This document shows positions 42,402 to 52,772 of a DNA stretch of 64,000 bases, one piece after another. Every line of letters begins with the position of its first letter. Position 1 is the first letter of the stretch. The stretch is taken from NCBI GenBank assembly GCA_028696455.1, contig JAQVGZ010000004.1:1-64000 (forward strand), read 5' to 3'. The notes under the pieces were generated by a model that ran no database searches, had not been told where the DNA came from, and saw only the letters and a program-made list of their open reading frames with translations. This DNA is from Desulfotomaculaceae bacterium. GTDB taxonomy: Bacteria; Bacillota; Desulfotomaculia; Desulfotomaculales; Pelotomaculaceae. The translations under genes and the position numbers were made by a program.

Positions 42402-43808
42402 TTACAACTGTTTACCTTTTACCGCTTTTGAATCAGCCCGCACTTTACCCCTGGCCATAGATGCAAATATACCAAAAAAGCAGATTACGGCAAAGATCAA
42501 GAATGTTACTTTTAAACTAGCCAGCAACAGGGAGGCTGAGCCTGCCGTCAGCTGTGCATTACCTGCGTAATGTGCCAGCAACAGAGTGACTATCGACATA
42601 CTTAAGGCCTGCCCGGTTAAGCGCATCGTGCCCAGTGTTGATGAGGCCACCCCGTAAAATTTTTTTTCTATGGAACCCATCACAGCATTAGTATTCGGTG
42701 AGGAAAAAAGGGCAAATCCAGCGCCGAGCAGTGATAAATTGAACATGACAGCCCAAAGCCCGCTGAATTGATCTATAAAATAAAACACCATAAGACCGAT
42801 TATAGTGACCAGCATCCCTGCTGAAGCCACGATGCGAGGCTCAATGCGGTCGGAAAGCTTGCCGGCAAGTGGAGATAATAAAGCCATAACAACTGGCTGG
42901 GATAGTAAAATTAAGCCGGCTTGCTGTGGATCAAAACCCTGCACTACTTGGAGATAAAGAGAAAGTAAAAAACCCACGGCAAAGGTTGCACTGTAGTTAA
43001 TTAACGCTGCCAGGTTAGAATAAATAAAGGCTTTGTTACTTCTAAATATTTTTAGGTTAAGTAATGGGTATGCTGCCTTAAATTGTTGCAAGAAAAATAG
43101 TATCAGAGCCAAAACACCGATGAGCAAAAGCCATTTTGCCCAGGGAATGGCAGCCACAGACGATAAACCATACATAAGCGCAATTAGTGCGAAAACATAT
43201 ATGAAAGCGCCGGGAAGATCAAATTTCTCCCCTTTTGCCTCCGCCCATTCCCCTTTTAATTTAAAAACTGCCAGAAAAATGATTGGCAGACCCAGAAGTG
43301 CCGTAAACAAGAACATTGAGCGCCACCCCAGGTAATGGACAAGAAAACCACCCAGAACTGGACCCAGAGAGAGGCCTGTATATACTGCAGCAGCGTTGAA
43401 TCCAAGCACCTTGCCCCTTTCCTGAGGCGGGTATACAGAAGTCAAAATAGCAACGCCTGTGCCAAAAATCATTGCTCCCCCGATACCTTGCAGACACCGG
43501 AAAATAATTATAGTTTTCATTGAGCCAGCCACTATGCAAAGAAAAGAAAACAGCGTGTGCAAGGTAACTCCTATGGTAAAAACTTTTTTCCTGCCCCATA
43601 AATCCGCCGCCCGGCCGAAGGGAACAAGAAACGCTGCAGATGCCAGAAGATAAGATGAGACAACCCAGCTTAAAGTGACCGTATTACTGTTAAATTGCTC
43701 ACCAATAGATGGTATGGCCAGGTTTATGGCACTGCCCGTAAAAGGAGTAAGGAACGCTGCGAGTGTGGCAACCAGAAGGGCACTTTTTTTTAAGGGCTCC
43801 TCTTTCAT
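42402..43808 (-). CDS. MFS drug-type exporter (DHA2-like)
   Basis: This 468-residue major facilitator has about 14 membrane segments, the DHA2 layout. Visible motifs are GRAADLWGRKKVF (motif A), the first-segment LAAFLTPFTGSAINLAIPSIG and a central SPLAGKLSDRIEPR (the second half A-like motif). DHA2 exporters expel hydrophobic drugs or metabolites by proton antiport. No TetR-type repressor is beside it, and substrate is unknown. The convergent terminator lies just beyond its stop. Confidence 0.85.
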   Translation of the reverse strand: MKEEPLKKSALLVATLAAFLTPFTGSAINLAIPSIGEQFNSNTVTLSWVVSSYLLASAAFLVPFGRAADLWGRKKVFTIGVTLHTLFSFLCIVAGSMKTIIIFRCLQGIGGAMIFGTGVAILTSVYPPQERGKVLGFNAAAVYTGLSLGPVLGGFLVHYLGWRSMFLFTALLGLPIIFLAVFKLKGEWAEAKGEKFDLPGAFIYVFALIALMYGLSSVAAIPWAKWLLLIGVLALILFFLQQFKAAYPLLNLKIFRSNKAFIYSNLAALINYSATFAVGFLLSLYLQVVQGFDPQQAGLILLSQPVVMALLSPLAGKLSDRIEPRIVASAGMLVTIIGLMVFYFIDQFSGLWAVMFNLSLLGAGFALFSSPNTNAVMGSIEKKFYGVASSTLGTMRLTGQALSMSIVTLLLAHYAGNAQLTAGSASLLLASLKVTFLIFAVICFFGIFASMARGKVRADSKAVKGKQL

Positions 43809-43877
43809 AACAACCTCCGCTCATACAGGCCGGAACTAGTCTTGTGATTTAAGATAGCTTGATTACTTGATATTAAT

Positions 43878-44336
43878 TCAGGCACCCCCAGTTGTTCCAA
43901 TTTTTCTTGAAAGCTCTTCCCAAAGGCTTGGGTATCTTTTGGCAATATTAAATGGTTTACCCCGATCATCCACATAAGCATGATTGGTGCTTCCTTCAGC
44001 CGTGACGGTGTTGTCCTCCTTTAACACACGATAGGCAAAAGTGATCCGGGTGCGGGTTAATGAAGTGATACTAGTCTCTAGAATAACTTTTTCCACTGGT
44101 CGCAGTGATAGCCGGTAACGGCAGAAAGCATCAATAACTACTAATTCGATACCCTGGTTATGGAAGATATCCATATAAGAAAGGCCTACCTGATCCAAAA
44201 ATGCGATCCGGCCGTCGGTAAACCAATCGAAGTATTTAGCGTAATAAGTAACACCGGCGGCATCACAGTCACCCCAGCGAACAGTAAATTCCACCCTTAC
44301 AGCATCACTGCCTTTATGTTCCGTTCCTGTTTTCAT
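43878..44336 (-). CDS. Acyl-CoA thioesterase, 4HBT/YbgC hotdog family
   Basis: This 152-residue hotdog-fold thioesterase shows the family motif VRWGDCDAAGVTYYAKYFDWF, with the catalytic Asp of the 4-hydroxybenzoyl-CoA thioesterase type. It hydrolyses acyl- or aryl-CoA thioesters in the cytoplasm. It follows the MFS gene in reverse order but is separated by 70 bases. An aromatic-CoA role would fit a lineage that degrades aromatics but cannot be shown here. Confidence 0.85.
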   Translation of the reverse strand: MKTGTEHKGSDAVRVEFTVRWGDCDAAGVTYYAKYFDWFTDGRIAFLDQVGLSYMDIFHNQGIELVVIDAFCRYRLSLRPVEKVILETSITSLTRTRITFAYRVLKEDNTVTAEGSTNHAYVDDRGKPFNIAKRYPSLWEELSRKIGTTGGA

Positions 44337-44423
44337 ATGTTCCCATCCCCTGACTTTATTAATTATTTTTTCAGTAGCGAAAAGAATACTCCCTAGCTTG
44401 TCTTCCGGCTTAAAATCCGTTTA

Positions 44424-44903
44424 CTAAAAAACTATGATAAAGAACCATACGATCATTATTACCTCGACGGCCAGCTTAAGTACTGTACCGCCTAAAAACC
44501 CGATCAAGGTACCAATACCAACGCGAATAGCTTTATCTAAATCATTTCTGCGATATAGCTCTCCTGCCACGGCGCCAATAAACGGACCGGCAATCAAGCC
44601 GAATGGCCCCAACAGCAGTATTCCCAGCACGCCTCCCAGCACGCTTCCCCAGATCGCTGCTTTTGAACCCCCGTAATGTTTTGCTCCCATAACACCGGCC
44701 AGGTAATCAATTAAGAATACCAGTGCCACTGCCAGTCCCTGACCGATGAAAAATAACCACGAAAGGTTGTCGAATTTAACAAATAACCCGTATATTAGCA
44801 TTCCAAGCCAAATTAAAGGAGCTCCGGGCAGCATTGGCAGAACTGTTCCAATAACCCCAACGGTAAAAAATACTACTGCAATAATAATGCCGGTAATAAC
44901 CAT
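44424..44903 (-). CDS. DUF456 membrane protein
   Basis: This 159-residue protein of the DUF456 family has four or five membrane segments: an N-terminal hairpin (GIIIAVVFFTVGVIGTVLPMLPGAPLIW split around a proline), then FIGQGLAVALVFLIDYLAGVMG and two glycine-rich segments. No function is established. It ends 20 bases before the reverse-oriented DNA of the next gene and has an ATG preceded by GGGAGGAT. Confidence 0.8.
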   Translation of the reverse strand: MVITGIIIAVVFFTVGVIGTVLPMLPGAPLIWLGMLIYGLFVKFDNLSWLFFIGQGLAVALVFLIDYLAGVMGAKHYGGSKAAIWGSVLGGVLGILLLGPFGLIAGPFIGAVAGELYRRNDLDKAIRVGIGTLIGFLGGTVLKLAVEVIMIVWFFIIVF

Positions 44904-45021
44904 TTTAAACTATCCTCCCTGATTATACCTGCCCTATATTATACAACAAAATAAGCCACATAAGTGGCATATTTTGTTTCAGATGCATATTTGATAAGTT
45001 TTAAGGGTGTCGCGACGGATA

Positions 45022-45219
45022 TTAAATAACATCATTAACCATATTGCTCTTTCTTGCATCACTCCTGTGAATAATCCCTTCCACCCGTGTGGCGGCCTTT
45101 GCAACGCAATTTCTGCGGGGCTTATCTGTACTATTGCGAAAATGTCTGGCAGCCCTAGACATAGCCATTACTGCCAGCGCAGCTGCACCTATTCCTGCAA
45201 GTGTACGATATGATAACAT
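45022..45219 (-). CDS. Small hypothetical protein with N-terminal membrane segment
   Basis: This 65-residue frame has an ATG ten bases after GGGGGGAT. Residues 5-22 (RTLAGIGAAALAVMAMSR) could be a single membrane segment, and the rest is basic. I do not recognise it. The ribosome site supports translation, but composition alone cannot exclude chance. Confidence 0.45.
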   Translation of the reverse strand: MLSYRTLAGIGAAALAVMAMSRAARHFRNSTDKPRRNCVAKAATRVEGIIHRSDARKSNMVNDVI

Positions 45220-45439
45220 TTTCTATCCCCCCTGCAATAACAGTTTCTTTATATTTTTCGCCCCTTAGCCACAAATTATACCAGACAGCAAAATTCCTGG
45301 ATTTGTGTTTTCCAAAGCCATTACATATAATAACTGTTGGCGATGTAACACCCAAAAGAAATTACCTTGACAGTGGATAGTAATAAAAATAAGATTAAAA
45401 TTAATACAGTAAAGAAGAAAGTGAGCGAACACTAAAATA

Positions 45440-46249
45440 ATGAAAAATTACGTTAATGCACCCCTTTTAGATTTTTATATGGATTTGAACAAGATTTCTC
45501 TATCCGAGGATGCTGTTAGTTTTGTTAAACCGGCCTGTGGGGTTATTAATTTAGAACAGGAACAAGCAGTGCCTATGATTAAAGTATATCCTCCCAGGGT
45601 AAAAGCAGTTGATTTCTTTGAGGTGTTACAGCAGGTTTCTGGTGTAATCAAGAAAAATCGTCCTGATATGATTAATGAACTAGCCAAAATCGAGGCTGCC
45701 TTACCAGTTGAAGCTACAGATCGTGAAATGTTTGCTGCCCAGGCTTTTATCCCGGATAGTAACCTGTTAACTAGTTTGAAGCAAGATTTGCCGCGGGATA
45801 CCTTTGGCCTGTTAATGAATCATACGGTCAAGCTTTTTATGGTTCGGTATGCTAAAAAAGTTGAAAACCTTCGTAACTTTGATCAATGGCTCCAGGGTCA
45901 ATGTCCAGTTTGTGGAGGCAGACCGAGTTTCGCCCTGCTGGATAAGGAAGATGGTAAGAGATACCTTTACTGTGGCTTATGTGAAGTTAGATGGCGCTTC
46001 CAGCGACTGGGTTGCCCATTCTGCCTTAGTAATGAATCACAATTTTTCACATTGGAGGGTACGGAAAAATACCGGGTATATTTTTGTGATCAATGTCACG
46101 GTTACATTAAAACCATCGATGAAAGAAAAGCAGGTGGGGCAAACATTGATTTATTCTGGGAAGATATCAATACGTTGCCATTAGATATTATGGCTATTAA
46201 TGAAGGCTACTATAATCGACCAGTAGGGCAACCGGCAACAAACAATTGA
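45440..46249 (+). CDS. fdhE: Formate dehydrogenase accessory protein FdhE-like
   Basis: This 269-residue protein resembles FdhE, which helps mature formate dehydrogenase and is cytoplasmic. The C-terminal half carries several Cys pairs (CPVC, CGLC, CPFC and CDQC), the rubredoxin-like zinc or iron knuckles typical of FdhE, and ends without a membrane segment. The first half is helical. It is the first gene of the formate dehydrogenase island, upstream of tatA, tatC and fdhA, on the same strand. Confidence 0.85.
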   Translation: MKNYVNAPLLDFYMDLNKISLSEDAVSFVKPACGVINLEQEQAVPMIKVYPPRVKAVDFFEVLQQVSGVIKKNRPDMINELAKIEAALPVEATDREMFAAQAFIPDSNLLTSLKQDLPRDTFGLLMNHTVKLFMVRYAKKVENLRNFDQWLQGQCPVCGGRPSFALLDKEDGKRYLYCGLCEVRWRFQRLGCPFCLSNESQFFTLEGTEKYRVYFCDQCHGYIKTIDERKAGGANIDLFWEDINTLPLDIMAINEGYYNRPVGQPATNN

Positions 46250-46339
46250 CGGGTATTAAAAATAATATTATCTAGCAGGATTTTAAAATGGACATGTCGT
46301 ATAGAATTAAGATGACATGGAAAGGAGGTTGGGATCTTA

Positions 46340-46552
46340 ATGCCGCACATTGGTGCACCAGAGTTAATTTTAGTGTTAGCACTGGCCTTAATTATTTTTG
46401 GCCCTGGTAAATTACCGGATTTGGGTAAAGCAGTTGGTAAAACCATTAGGGAATTCAGACGTTCATCAAATGAAATTATGGAAGATACCGAAACGAACAA
46501 AGGCGGAGTTGAACCAGAAGGTCAACAAGCGATTAAAGCATTGAAAAGCTAA
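46340..46552 (+). CDS. tatA: Twin-arginine translocase subunit TatA
   Basis: This 70-residue TatA has one N-terminal membrane helix (APELILVLALALIIFGPG), the FGPGKLPDLG hinge and an amphipathic helix AVGKTIREFRR, followed by a polar tail. TatA oligomers form the conduit for folded Tat substrates. An AAGGAGG site precedes the ATG. It is followed by tatC and the Tat-signal-bearing fdhA, so the translocase is dedicated or co-regulated. Confidence 0.92.
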   Translation: MPHIGAPELILVLALALIIFGPGKLPDLGKAVGKTIREFRRSSNEIMEDTETNKGGVEPEGQQAIKALKS

Positions 46553-46600
46553 CCGGAAGCATTCATTGACAGCAGCACAATATCTAGCGGGGGAAAAAAA

Positions 46601-47359
46601 GTGGCTAATAATACCGGTGAAATGCCTGTGATGGAACACCTGGAAGAGTTACGCCGGGTCTTAATTGTTTCTATTATAAGCACAACAGTGATGGCAGTGG
46701 TCGCTTATTTTTTTTGTGACCGGATTTTAGCCATATTATTGGAGCCTCTAACTCAATTAGACCAAAAGGTCAATTTTACCGGAATTACCGAACCTATCTT
46801 TGTCAAAATTAAACTATCCTTGTTTACTGGTTTTCTAGCTGCCTTGCCAGTCATTTTGTGGCAGGTCTGGAGTTTTATTGTTCCAGCGCTTAAAAAAAAC
46901 GAGAGGGTTTATTTTACCCTCTTTGTTTTTATTTCTTTTATTTCTTTTTTTGGTGGTATAGCATTTGGTTTTTTAGGAGTATTCCGCTATGGAGTTGTGT
47001 TCTTACTCAAGTTTGCCGGGCCCGAACTTTTCCCCATGCTTACTATTAGTAAGTATATTTCCTTTACTATCTCTTTTCTTTTGCCCTTCGGGATTATCTT
47101 TGAGTTTCCTTTGACTGCCTTTGTTTTAGCGCGGTTAGAGTTGCTATCTTACGACTTTTTAGCTAAAAACCGGCGTTATGCTTTGTTAATAACAGTGTTA
47201 TTGTCAGCAGTTATTACTCCTACTCCTGATATAATCACTTGCTTATTTGTAAGTGGCCCAATGTATTTGCTGTTTGAAGCAAGCGCTTTAATAGTACGCG
47301 TAGTTGAGCGGAGACTTGCTCGCAGGAAGCAGCGTGAAGAACTGGCCGAGATTGCTTAA
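46601..47359 (+). CDS. tatC: Twin-arginine translocase subunit TatC
   Basis: This 252-residue TatC has six membrane segments and starts at a GTG. Characteristic are the N-terminal MEHLEELRRVL, the cytoplasmic loop with FVKIKLSLFTGFLAALPVILWQVW and the segment TPTPDIITC. TatC recognises the twin-arginine signal and forms the receptor complex with TatB/TatA. It lies between tatA and fdhA. Confidence 0.94.
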   Translation: MANNTGEMPVMEHLEELRRVLIVSIISTTVMAVVAYFFCDRILAILLEPLTQLDQKVNFTGITEPIFVKIKLSLFTGFLAALPVILWQVWSFIVPALKKNERVYFTLFVFISFISFFGGIAFGFLGVFRYGVVFLLKFAGPELFPMLTISKYISFTISFLLPFGIIFEFPLTAFVLARLELLSYDFLAKNRRYALLITVLLSAVITPTPDIITCLFVSGPMYLLFEASALIVRVVERRLARRKQREELAEIA

Positions 47360-47488
47360 GACAAGGCAATAGATATAACAGATATTTTAAGCTTTATCCC
47401 CTTGAAAAGAGGTGAAACATCAGCGAAAATATTTTTTAGGAGAAAGGAAATTTTTATAAGTTTGAAGTAGAGGAGGTTTAAGTGTGCT

Positions 47489-50400
47489 ATGAAAAATCTT
47501 AGTCGCCGGGATTTTTTGAAGTTTTTAGGTCTTGGCGCCGCTGGGACTACTTTATTGGAAGTGAACACCCCTTCAGCTTCGGCTAGCACAGCGGAAGACA
47601 AGTTACCTACTTTTTCAATGGGACCGCTCAAAACGAAAAAGGCTAAAGAAACCGCTTCTGTATGCGCTTTTTGTGGCTGTGGCTGCGGTCTTATTGTATA
47701 TTCTGAAGGAGACCGGGTCACTCATATTGAAGGTGATCCGGACAACCCCAATAACGAGGGCTCTATGTGCTGCAAAGGTATCTCCCTTGGAGACGCTAAT
47801 ACGATTGTAAATCAAAGTCACAAGCGGGTGCTTAACGATAAGCGGGTAACTGATGTCCTGTACCGCGCACCTGGCAGTGCCCAATGGGAGATAAAGGACT
47901 GGGATTGGGCTCTATCAGAAATTGCCAAGAGAGTCAAAAGAACACGCGATGAGAGTTTTGAAGAAAAAGATGCCCAGGGGGTAACGGTCAACCGTACCCA
48001 GGCGATAGCACATCTGGGCAGCGCTTCTGTTGATAATGAAGAAAACTATATTATGCACAAGATGCTACGTTCACTGGGGGTAGTTAACATTGACCACCAT
48101 GCCCGCCTCTGACACTCCTCTACCGTGGCCGGTCTGGCCCAATCTTTCGGTAGGGGTTGTATGACCAATAGTTTTACCGACTATCAGAATTCTGACGTAT
48201 TTTTATGCATTGGGGCTAATCCTGCTGAAAACCACCCCCAGGCTATGCGTCATATGGGCATAGCGGTGGCAAAAAGAGGCGCGAAAGTTATTGTCGTCGA
48301 TCCCAGGTTTACAAAAACGGCGGCTAAAGCAGACATTCATGCTCCCTTACGCCCTGGGACTGATATTGCTTTTCTATATGGTATCATGAACTATGCTATT
48401 GAAAACAATCTTTATTTTCATGATTATGTGGTTAATTATACCAATGCATCATATTTAGTCAGTCCGGAGTACGGATTTACTGACGGAGTTTTCACTGGTT
48501 TAACAGAAGCAAACGGTAAAGCAAGCTATGATACTACCAACTGGCAGTACCAAAAAGATGGGGATAATGTAATAAAAGACCCGTCCTTACAAGATCCCAT
48601 GTGTGTTTTTCAAATCTTGAAAAGGCACGTATCACGTTATGATATTAAAACGGTTTGCAACATAACCGGCACACCCGAAGATACTTACCGGAAAGTATGC
48701 GAACTCTATTGTTCAACCGGTAAACCGAATAAGGCCGGCAACCTGTTATACGCCATGGGAATTACCCAGCACAGCTACGGCGGCCAAAACGTAAGGGCCA
48801 CAGCCATGTTGCAGTTATTACTGGGCAACATAGGTATTGCCGGAGGTGGAGTAAATGCCCAGCGGGGCGAATCAAATGTACAGGGCTCCACAGATATGGG
48901 CATGCTGTATCATTTGTACCCTGGGTATCTCAACTCTGCAAATGCAGCTATCCATCCCACATTAAAAGACTATCTTGAAAAAGAAACTCCGAAAACAAGT
49001 TATTGGTCTAACAGACCTAAGTTCTTTATTAGCATGTTAAAGGCCTGGTATGGCGATAAAGCAACAAGGGAAAATGATTTCTGTTATGATTACCTGCCCA
49101 AGCATACCGGCAAGGATCACTCCCATATGGCCATTTTTCAAGCAATGTCAGAAGGAAAAATTAAAGGTTTCTTTGCCTGGGGGCAAAACCCGGCAGTAGG
49201 CGGGCCATTGGCTTCAGCAACACGTCAGGCCCTGGAAAAACTGGACTGGATGGTAGCTATTGATTTATTTGAAACAGAAACAGCTACTTTCTGGAAACGT
49301 CCAGGGGTAAACCCTGCCGATATTAATACTGAGGTATTCCTCTTACCAACAGCCTTTTCATATGAGAAAGAGGGCACTGTAGCCAATAGCTCGCGCTGGA
49401 TCCAATGGCGCTGGAAAGCAGTTAACCCGCCTGGCCAGGCCAAAAGCGACCTCTGGATTGCAGATGCTTTGATGAAGGCCATCCGCAAAGAATACCAGGC
49501 AGGTGGCAAGTTTACAGATCCGATCATGAATATGGTTTGGGACTACGACATGCACGGGCATGACGAGCCTGATATCATGAAGATAGCCAAGGAAATGAAT
49601 GGTTATGTAGTAGCAGACGGTACCGTGCTGGACTCCTTTGCCAAGCTTAAGGACGATGGCACAACAGCCTGCGGGGTATGGATTTTTGCCGGCTATATGT
49701 TCGAAGATCCAGTCCTGAAAGTACCGGGCTGCATGAGACGGAGCCGCGAAGATAAAAGCGGACTGGGCCTGTTCCCCAAATGGTCGTTTGCCTGGCCGCT
49801 CAACCGGCGTATTGTGTACAACCGCAACTCGGCAGATCCCTCCGGCAAGCCATGGGATCCAACAAGAATGCTGGTATCCTGGGATGGTGAAAAGTGGGTC
49901 AATAACGATGTACCTGACTTTGGTTTTAAAGATGCTGTCACAGGAGCTCAAATTCCCCCGGATAAATCAGCTGTTAACTCTTTTATCATGACTACAGAAG
50001 GACAGGGGCGTTTGTTTGCTCCTACCGGTATGAAAGACGGGCCTCTTCCAGAACACTACGAGCCGCTGGAAAGTCCGGTTAAAAATGTTATAAGCAAAAC
50101 GCAAAACAACCCTGTTGCGGCACGGTATAAAGGTGATTTTGCTAAAATCGCCCAAACTGGCAGCCCTGATTTCCCGTATATTGCCACTACTCACCGTCTG
50201 GTCGAGCATTACCAGAGCGGTGCGGTAACCAGGAATTGTCCTACACTTGCTGAATTAATGCCGGAAATGTTTGTAACCATTTCAAAGAACCTGGCCCGCA
50301 GGATCGGGGTAGTGCCTGGTGATGTAGTTTCGATAAGTTCCGCCCGCGGTGAAATCAAATGCAAGGTAAATGTTTTACCCATCGTAAAGCCAATGAGGGT

Positions 50401-50560
50401 TAACGGTAAAGAAGTTGAAGTAGTAGGCCTGCCCTGGCACTGGGGTTATCAAGGACTGGCGCCAGGAAGCACGGCAAATGACTTAACGCCATTTGTTGGA
50501 GACCCCAATACAATGATCCCGGAATATAAAGCTTTTCTATGCAATGTAAAAAGAGCGTAG
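47489..50560 (+). CDS. fdhA: Formate dehydrogenase catalytic subunit, selenocysteine-containing
   Basis: This molybdopterin/tungstopterin enzyme oxidises formate to CO2 on the outer face of the membrane. The Tat signal is LSRRDFLKFLGLG (residues 4-16), the [4Fe-4S] cysteines are Cys59, Cys62, Cys66 and Cys94, and the selenocysteine is residue 208, read from TGA at 48110-48112 in HHARL-Sec-HSSTVAGL. The coding frame continues in phase on both sides of the TGA, giving 1023 residues. A SECIS hairpin lies directly after the TGA. The C-terminal region has the molybdopterin-dinucleotide domain (DVVSISSARGEIKCKV). The two following genes supply electron transfer and membrane subunits. Confidence 0.94.
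48110..48156 (+). promoter_or_regulatory. Bacterial SECIS element for Sec insertion in fdhA
   Basis: Directly after the TGA, CCTCTACCG (48117-48125) pairs with CGGTAGGGG (48148-48156), and an upper stem GGCC (48127-48130) / GGCC (48136-48139) closes a five-base GGTCT apical loop. The GGTCT loop matches that of the E. coli fdhF SECIS, which binds SelB. This supports UGA being read as selenocysteine. Confidence 0.9.
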
Positions 50561-50618
50561 CATTTTTTGATTTCCACACCCACTTTTATTTGAAGCAGAA
50601 GTAATAACCGGAGGTGAG

Positions 50619-51473
50619 ATGATGTCCAAAGGTGTTTTGGTTGACGTCACCAGGTGCATCGGCTGCCGAAGCTGTATGGTTTCCTGCAAATCATGGAATG
50701 ACTTGCCAGCCAATAAAAGCGAATTTACAAACAACTGGGACTCCCCAGGAAAAATTAATGCCAATAACTGGACGGTAGTAAATTCTAATATAATCGAACA
50801 GGGTGAAGAGGTTAAGTGGCGCTTTGTAAAAAAACAGTGCATGCACTGTCTTGAACCTGCCTGTGAGTCAGCTTGCTTTACTCATTCGTTTGTTAAAACA
50901 AAAGAGGGTGCCGTGATTTATAAGCCAACAGAATTAAATCAAGATTATTGCGTTGGCTGCCGGTACTGCATGATCGCCTGTCCCTTTGGAGTCCCTTCAT
51001 TTCAATGGGATAAACCACTTCCTTTTGTGCAAAAGTGCAGGTTTTGTTATGACCGCATGAAGGAAGGAGGTTTGGAGCCCGCCTGTGTTACAGCTTGCCC
51101 AACAGGTGCCTTGAAATTCGGTGATAGGGACAAATTACTGGCTGAAGCATGGCAGAGAATAGACAGCAACCCCAAGTACATCAAGCATGTTTACGGGGAT
51201 AAGGAATACGGGGGAACCTCGTGGCTTTACATTTCTGACGTGCCTTTTGAGCAACTCGGCTTTAGAACAGAAGCATTCGGGAAACCTGTCTCCAATAAGT
51301 CTATTCCATCTCTTACGTGGGATGTGCTTAAATGGACCCCTTATATATTTGTGGGCTGGGGGGCCATCCTGACCGCCTTACATTTCTATACCAAGAGGCG
51401 CGCCGAAGTGGAGCATGATGAGGAAAATATGTATGAAGCCGTTAACACTCAAGAAAACGACAAGGAAGAGTAA
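50619..51473 (+). CDS. fdhB: Formate dehydrogenase iron-sulfur subunit
   Basis: This 284-residue electron-transfer protein has four cysteine clusters typical of FdhB/FdnH: CIGCRSCMVSC, CMHCLEPAC, CVGCRYCMIAC and CRFCYDRM with CVTACPTGA, enough for four [4Fe-4S] centres. A single membrane helix near the C-terminus (PYIFVGWGAILTALHFY) anchors it. It has no Tat signal of its own and is likely carried with FdhA. It sits between fdhA and the NrfD-type gene. Confidence 0.93.
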   Translation: MMSKGVLVDVTRCIGCRSCMVSCKSWNDLPANKSEFTNNWDSPGKINANNWTVVNSNIIEQGEEVKWRFVKKQCMHCLEPACESACFTHSFVKTKEGAVIYKPTELNQDYCVGCRYCMIACPFGVPSFQWDKPLPFVQKCRFCYDRMKEGGLEPACVTACPTGALKFGDRDKLLAEAWQRIDSNPKYIKHVYGDKEYGGTSWLYISDVPFEQLGFRTEAFGKPVSNKSIPSLTWDVLKWTPYIFVGWGAILTALHFYTKRRAEVEHDEENMYEAVNTQENDKEE

Positions 51474-51497
51474 TATATTAGATGGAGGTGATTATTG

Positions 51498-52676
51498 ATG
51501 CAAAAAAAATGGACTTTTAAAATTACCCCATTTAGGAAAGTCCTGCTTGCCCTTGTGGGCATTGCGATATTAGTAGCTTTATATCGTCTTGTCGTGGGTT
51601 TGGGGCCAACAACCAATTTAAGTGACGACTGGCCCTGGGGACTGTGGATCGGTTTTGACCTGCTTTGCGGCATCGCCTTAGCCGGTGGTGGCTTTAGTAC
51701 AGCTCTTATCGTACACGTATTGCATAAAGACAAGTACCTGCCGATTGCCCGCGCTGCCCTTTTAACTTCGTTAATAGGTTATGTGATAGCCCTGGTCAGC
51801 CTCTTGATGGATATCGGTAGGTGGAATAACTGCTGGCGTCCCTTTTTCTACTGGGGGTTCCACTCGGTGCTGTTTGAAGTATTCTGGTGTATTTCACTTT
51901 ACACGACGGTTCAAGTGCTGGAGTTTGGGGACATTTTCCTTGAAAGAGTAAAGATTCTTCCACTCAAGAAAATTTTAAAGCCTGCGTTAATACCTTTGAC
52001 TATATTGGGAATTGTTTTACCATCCCTGCACCAATCGTCCCTGGGTTCTCTCTATATTGTCACGATTGACCGGCTATATCCTCTGTGGTGGTCCATGCTG
52101 ATCCCGTTCTTCTTTGTCTGGTCCGCCTTTTTCCTGGGGCCGGCAATGGTAACCATAGAAGGAACCCTGGCTTCCAGGGCCTACAACCGGAAGCCTGAGT
52201 TGCCAGTATTCCAGAGTCTGACTAAAGTTACCATGTGGATGTTGATTGTATATCTAATCGTTAAGATAATTGATTTGAATTACCGTGGTGTTGCCGGTAT
52301 GGCCTTCAACGGTTCTTTTGAAAGCAATATGTTCCTTATTGAAATGATTGCCTTCGTAATCGTTCCAATTATTATGTATGCCATTCCCTCTATTCGCACT
52401 CAGCTCTGGGGAGTTGTCACCGCCTCCGCGCTGGTTGTAATCGGTGTGATTTTTAACCGGATGAATGTGGTCTTCACTGGCATGGCCGGCAGTGTGGGTA
52501 CCAGTTACTTCCCCAGCATTTGGGAGTGGTTGCTCACCCTCGGCATGTGGAGTGCACTGGTTTTAGTATACCTGTTTGTTGTAGAAAACTTCCCCATCCT
52601 GGTTAAAGAGCACGAAGAAGATGAGGCATTGTCAACTGGTACAGGCATGACTGCCGGTAAGAGCGTAGAGGCTTAA
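51498..52676 (+). CDS. NrfD-family membrane subunit of formate dehydrogenase
   Basis: This 392-residue integral membrane protein of the NrfD/polysulfide reductase family has about ten membrane helices. I start at the ATG at 51498, seven bases after GGAGGTG. It would pass electrons from the iron-sulfur subunit to menaquinone, and it has no heme ligands of the FdnI type. The order fdhA-fdhB-nrfD is a known periplasmic formate dehydrogenase layout. Visible segments include GFDLLCGIALAGGGF and a late TSYFPSIWEWLLTLGMWSAL. Confidence 0.88.
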   Translation: MQKKWTFKITPFRKVLLALVGIAILVALYRLVVGLGPTTNLSDDWPWGLWIGFDLLCGIALAGGGFSTALIVHVLHKDKYLPIARAALLTSLIGYVIALVSLLMDIGRWNNCWRPFFYWGFHSVLFEVFWCISLYTTVQVLEFGDIFLERVKILPLKKILKPALIPLTILGIVLPSLHQSSLGSLYIVTIDRLYPLWWSMLIPFFFVWSAFFLGPAMVTIEGTLASRAYNRKPELPVFQSLTKVTMWMLIVYLIVKIIDLNYRGVAGMAFNGSFESNMFLIEMIAFVIVPIIMYAIPSIRTQLWGVVTASALVVIGVIFNRMNVVFTGMAGSVGTSYFPSIWEWLLTLGMWSALVLVYLFVVENFPILVKEHEEDEALSTGTGMTAGKSVEA

Positions 52677-52717
52677 AGCAGAGTTTTTTATCAGCTTTTC
52701 AATGAAACTTGTTATTA

Positions 52718-52748
52718 AATAAGGGAGGATACGTGATCCTCCCTTATT
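52718..52748. terminator. Bidirectional terminator after the formate dehydrogenase operon
   Basis: AATAAGGGAGGAT pairs with ATCCTCCCTTATT around a 5-base ACGTG loop. It lies between the convergent NrfD-type gene and the second tatA. The 13-base stem is strong, with a short A/T-rich tail. Confidence 0.7.
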
Positions 52749-52772
52749 TAATAAAGTCTACTAAGTTTTCCG

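Noticed and set aside
47489..48112. fdhA broken by an in-frame stop codon (pseudogene)
   Set aside because: The stop is TGA in the exact selenocysteine context, with a SECIS hairpin after it and a full-length frame beyond.
49358..49951. 197-residue minus-strand frame inside fdhA
   Set aside because: It overlaps a strongly supported gene on the other strand and has no motif.
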